From Aquabacterium sp. (GTDB taxonomy: Bacteria; Pseudomonadota; Gammaproteobacteria; Burkholderiales; Burkholderiaceae_C): 34,199 bases of DNA. The notes below the pieces were generated by a model that saw only the letters and a program-made list of their open reading frames with translations, had not been told where the DNA came from and did not search any database. Positions 32,574 through 34,199 of the stretch are shown in pieces. How positions within the stretch are numbered: the first letter of the stretch is position 1; every line of letters begins with the position of its first letter. Position numbers and translations under genes: made by a program. Location: assembly GCA_030654395.1 (NCBI GenBank), contig JAURXM010000016.1, forward strand, positions 1 to 34,199, read 5' to 3'.

Positions 32574-34199
32574 ATGTCCACGTCTGCCCAAGTTCCTAGC
32601 GGTGTTGTATCCAGCATTCAAGGGCGCGCCAGCGTCATTCCAGCAGGTGAAAGCGTGGCCAGGCCACTGCAAGCTGGTGACGTGATTCGCCCTGGTGACG
32701 TGCTCTTGGCAGACCAAGCAACGCAACTGCAAATCACGGACGCCGATGGCAACGCGTGGATGCCACGTGACATGCAAGTGGCGATGTCTAACGCGCCGGA
32801 AACGCCTCAAGCGCAGCCAAATTCACAACGTGTCAAAGCACTGCTGAAGGCGACAAAGGGTGTTGATGCGGAGATTGACGCCGTTGAGCGTGGTGATGAA
32901 GATGCTGCCACAGCTGTGGGCCTGGCTGGCGGAGGTGGTGGCTCACTGGCTTTGGGTCTGCGCGTAGACCGCGTGATCGAAACGGTCAGCCCACAAGAAT
33001 TTGCATATGGCACAGAAGGCCGTGAGGACGGTGGTCCGATCGCCTTCGGTGGCAACTCGCTAACGAGCGAAGCAGGCAATGGCTCACCCTTGATCAACGA
33101 CCCGAGCAACCAGAACTTCAACCCCGCCAGCGCACGCTACAACTTGGTCACCGTTGAAGAAAAGCCTGTATCAGGCCAAGTCAAAGCCACGGACCCCGAT
33201 GGCGATCCCTTGACCTTTTCAAAGGGATCAGATCCGACGCATGGCACGGTCGAGGTCAACCCAAACGGCACGTGGACGTATAAGCCCAATAAAGACTACA
33301 ACGGCGACGACTCATTCACAGTCACGGTGTCCGATGGTAAAGGTGGCACGGCCACAGCCACGGTTGCGATTAACATCACCCCCTTCAACGACAAGCCTGA
33401 GATCGATGACCCAACCTATGACCCTGTCAAAGGCTCATACAACCTGCTGACGGATGAGGATAAGCCGCTGTCCGGCCAGGTCAAAGCATCAGATGTGGAC
33501 ATCGGTGACAAGTTGACGTTCACGAAGGAATCAGATCCGAAGCACGGCACCGTGATCGTCAACGCAGATGGCACATGGACCTACACGCCCAACAAAAACT
33601 ACAACGGCAGTGACAGTTTCACTGTGACGGTGTCGGATGGCCACATAGACGGAACCGTCACCAGCACCATCAACATCGGCGTGATGCCTGTCAATGACGC
33701 ACCCAAAATTGATGCGAATGACCCGAACTACGACCCTGAGGTGGGTCAGTACGTGGCCACGTCCAAGGACGGAAAGCCGGTCTCAGGCCAGGTCAAAGCC
33801 ACCGATGTGGATGGTGACAATCTCACCTATACACCGGCCAAACAGCCCACGAATGGGTCGGTGACTGTCAACCCAGACGGCACGTGGGTCTACAAACCCA
33901 ACGCGGGCTATACCGGCTCAGACACGTTCACGGTGAAGGTAGACGACGGTCATGGCGGCACCGCCACCGCCAAAATTTCAGTGGGCATGGTGGATACCAC
34001 GGCCCCAGATGCCCCCACCATTGGTGCACTCACCGATGACGTGGGCGCCGTCAAGGGTGATATCGCTCAAGGCGCGGTCACCGATGATGCCAAGCCCACA
34101 CTCAGCGGCAGCGCTGAAGCCGGTGCCACGGTTCAGGTCTATGACAACGGCAAGCTGCTGGGCTCGAGCGTGGCAGGTGCCGATGGCAAGTGGGCTTTC
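32574..34199 (+). CDS. LapA-like giant adhesin with retention module (N-terminal part; cut by window edge)
   Basis: An open frame from ATG 32574 (AGAGG 8 nt upstream) to the last base: 542 codons and no stop, so the gene continues beyond the window. Residues 1-80 (GVVSSIQGRASVIPAGE, then LQAGDVIRPGDVLLADQ and LQITDADGNAWMPRD) resemble the N-terminal retention module of LapA-type adhesins. A glycine-rich, weakly hydrophobic run follows (AVGLAGGGGGSLALGLRV, residues 114-131). From about residue 198 there are three cadherin/VCBS-like repeats starting at 33165, 33465 and 33777 (period 100-104 residues). Each begins SGQVKA(T/S)D and contains a HGTV/NGSV...NPNGTW(T/V)Y core with a YNG/TGSDSFTV end. 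After residue 470 an Ig-like repeat (ITLSGSAEAGATVQVYDNG type) begins. It is probably exported by the genes just upstream. No clear TAAG-type LapG cleavage site is visible; AATAVG near residues 111-116 is the nearest candidate. Confidence 0.88.
   Translation, partial: MSTSAQVPSGVVSSIQGRASVIPAGESVARPLQAGDVIRPGDVLLADQATQLQITDADGNAWMPRDMQVAMSNAPETPQAQPNSQRVKALLKATKGVDAEIDAVERGDEDAATAVGLAGGGGGSLALGLRVDRVIETVSPQEFAYGTEGREDGGPIAFGGNSLTSEAGNGSPLINDPSNQNFNPASARYNLVTVEEKPVSGQVKATDPDGDPLTFSKGSDPTHGTVEVNPNGTWTYKPNKDYNGDDSFTVTVSDGKGGTATATVAINITPFNDKPEIDDPTYDPVKGSYNLLTDEDKPLSGQVKASDVDIGDKLTFTKESDPKHGTVIVNADGTWTYTPNKNYNGSDSFTVTVSDGHIDGTVTSTINIGVMPVNDAPKIDANDPNYDPEVGQYVATSKDGKPVSGQVKATDVDGDNLTYTPAKQPTNGSVTVNPDGTWVYKPNAGYTGSDTFTVKVDDGHGGTATAKISVGMVDTTAPDAPTIGALTDDVGAVKGDIAQGAVTDDAKPTLSGSAEAGATVQVYDNGKLLGSSVAGADGKWAF
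33165..33995 (+). repeat. Tandem coding repeats in the adhesin (about 100 codons)
   Basis: Three consecutive repeat units start at 33165, 33465 and 33777. Shared blocks include SGQVKA at the head, a GTW-Y block in the middle, and a SDSFTV-type block at the end. These are protein-level repeats, not CRISPR or mobile repeats, and they differ at many bases. Confidence 0.85.

Noticed and set aside
32422..32685. 87-codon frame across the adhesin start
   Set aside because: It overlaps the adhesin N-terminus in another frame, and the adhesin has a good ribosome binding site and a domain match.
33165..33995. Regular repeats that could suggest a CRISPR array
   Set aside because: Units are 300-312 nt, in frame, imperfect and encode a known adhesin repeat type; there are no short identical repeats with unique spacers.

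Overview
The window reads like the chromosome of a betaproteobacterium of the Burkholderiales, most likely a Comamonadaceae relative. The basis is the overall protein flavour, a class I phaC-phaA-phaB operon, ubiC, a LexA operator of the CTGT-N8-ACAG type, and a guanidine/urea-carboxylase operon. I could not run a search, so the genus is not assigned.

Region 1 (about 0.26-10.2 kb, all minus strand) is a complete guanidine-nitrogen operon. Transcription order is: a candidate sigma-54 promoter with an NtrC-like site, a guanidine-I (ykkC) riboswitch, an ABC importer (binding protein, permease, ATPase), two DUF1989 proteins (UAAP1/UAAP2, known elsewhere as carboxyguanidine deiminase subunits), a urea/guanidine carboxylase and allophanate hydrolase. 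Most junctions are ATGA overlaps. The one large gap, before the carboxylase, holds two small hairpins with ACGA loops next to the Shine-Dalgarno. That is the architecture of a guanidine-II (mini-ykkC) riboswitch, so one operon appears to carry two unrelated guanidine sensors. This is the most exciting item here.

Region 2 (10.2-20.0 kb) holds an AraC regulator divergent from a flavin monooxygenase and an alpha/beta hydrolase, then a minus-strand metal/stress block (zinc-ribbon protein, TerB-like, TerC-like, and separately ChrA), then a GMC oxidoreductase, an SDR and a TetR regulator. The block separates two sets of lipid/alcohol-oxidation-type genes. A 57-bp direct repeat (53/57 identical) containing a perfect 17-nt palindrome lies once inside the hydrolase gene and once in the intergenic DNA next to chrA, flanking the ter genes.

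Region 3 (20.1-28.6 kb) is mostly housekeeping: asparaginase divergent from lexA with two LexA boxes; a small conserved-looking ORF behind a structured leader and a 35-codon overlapping upstream ORF; phaCAB; a small membrane protein overlapping pgeF tail to tail; ubiC; and a zinc-ribbon Nudix hydrolase.

Region 4 (28.65 kb to the end) is a LapBC-type type I secretion system (ABC transporter and HlyD adaptor). A long hairpin separates it from the start of a giant repetitive adhesin with a LapA-like retention module. The adhesin frame is open to the last base of the window, so the gene is truncated by the window edge.
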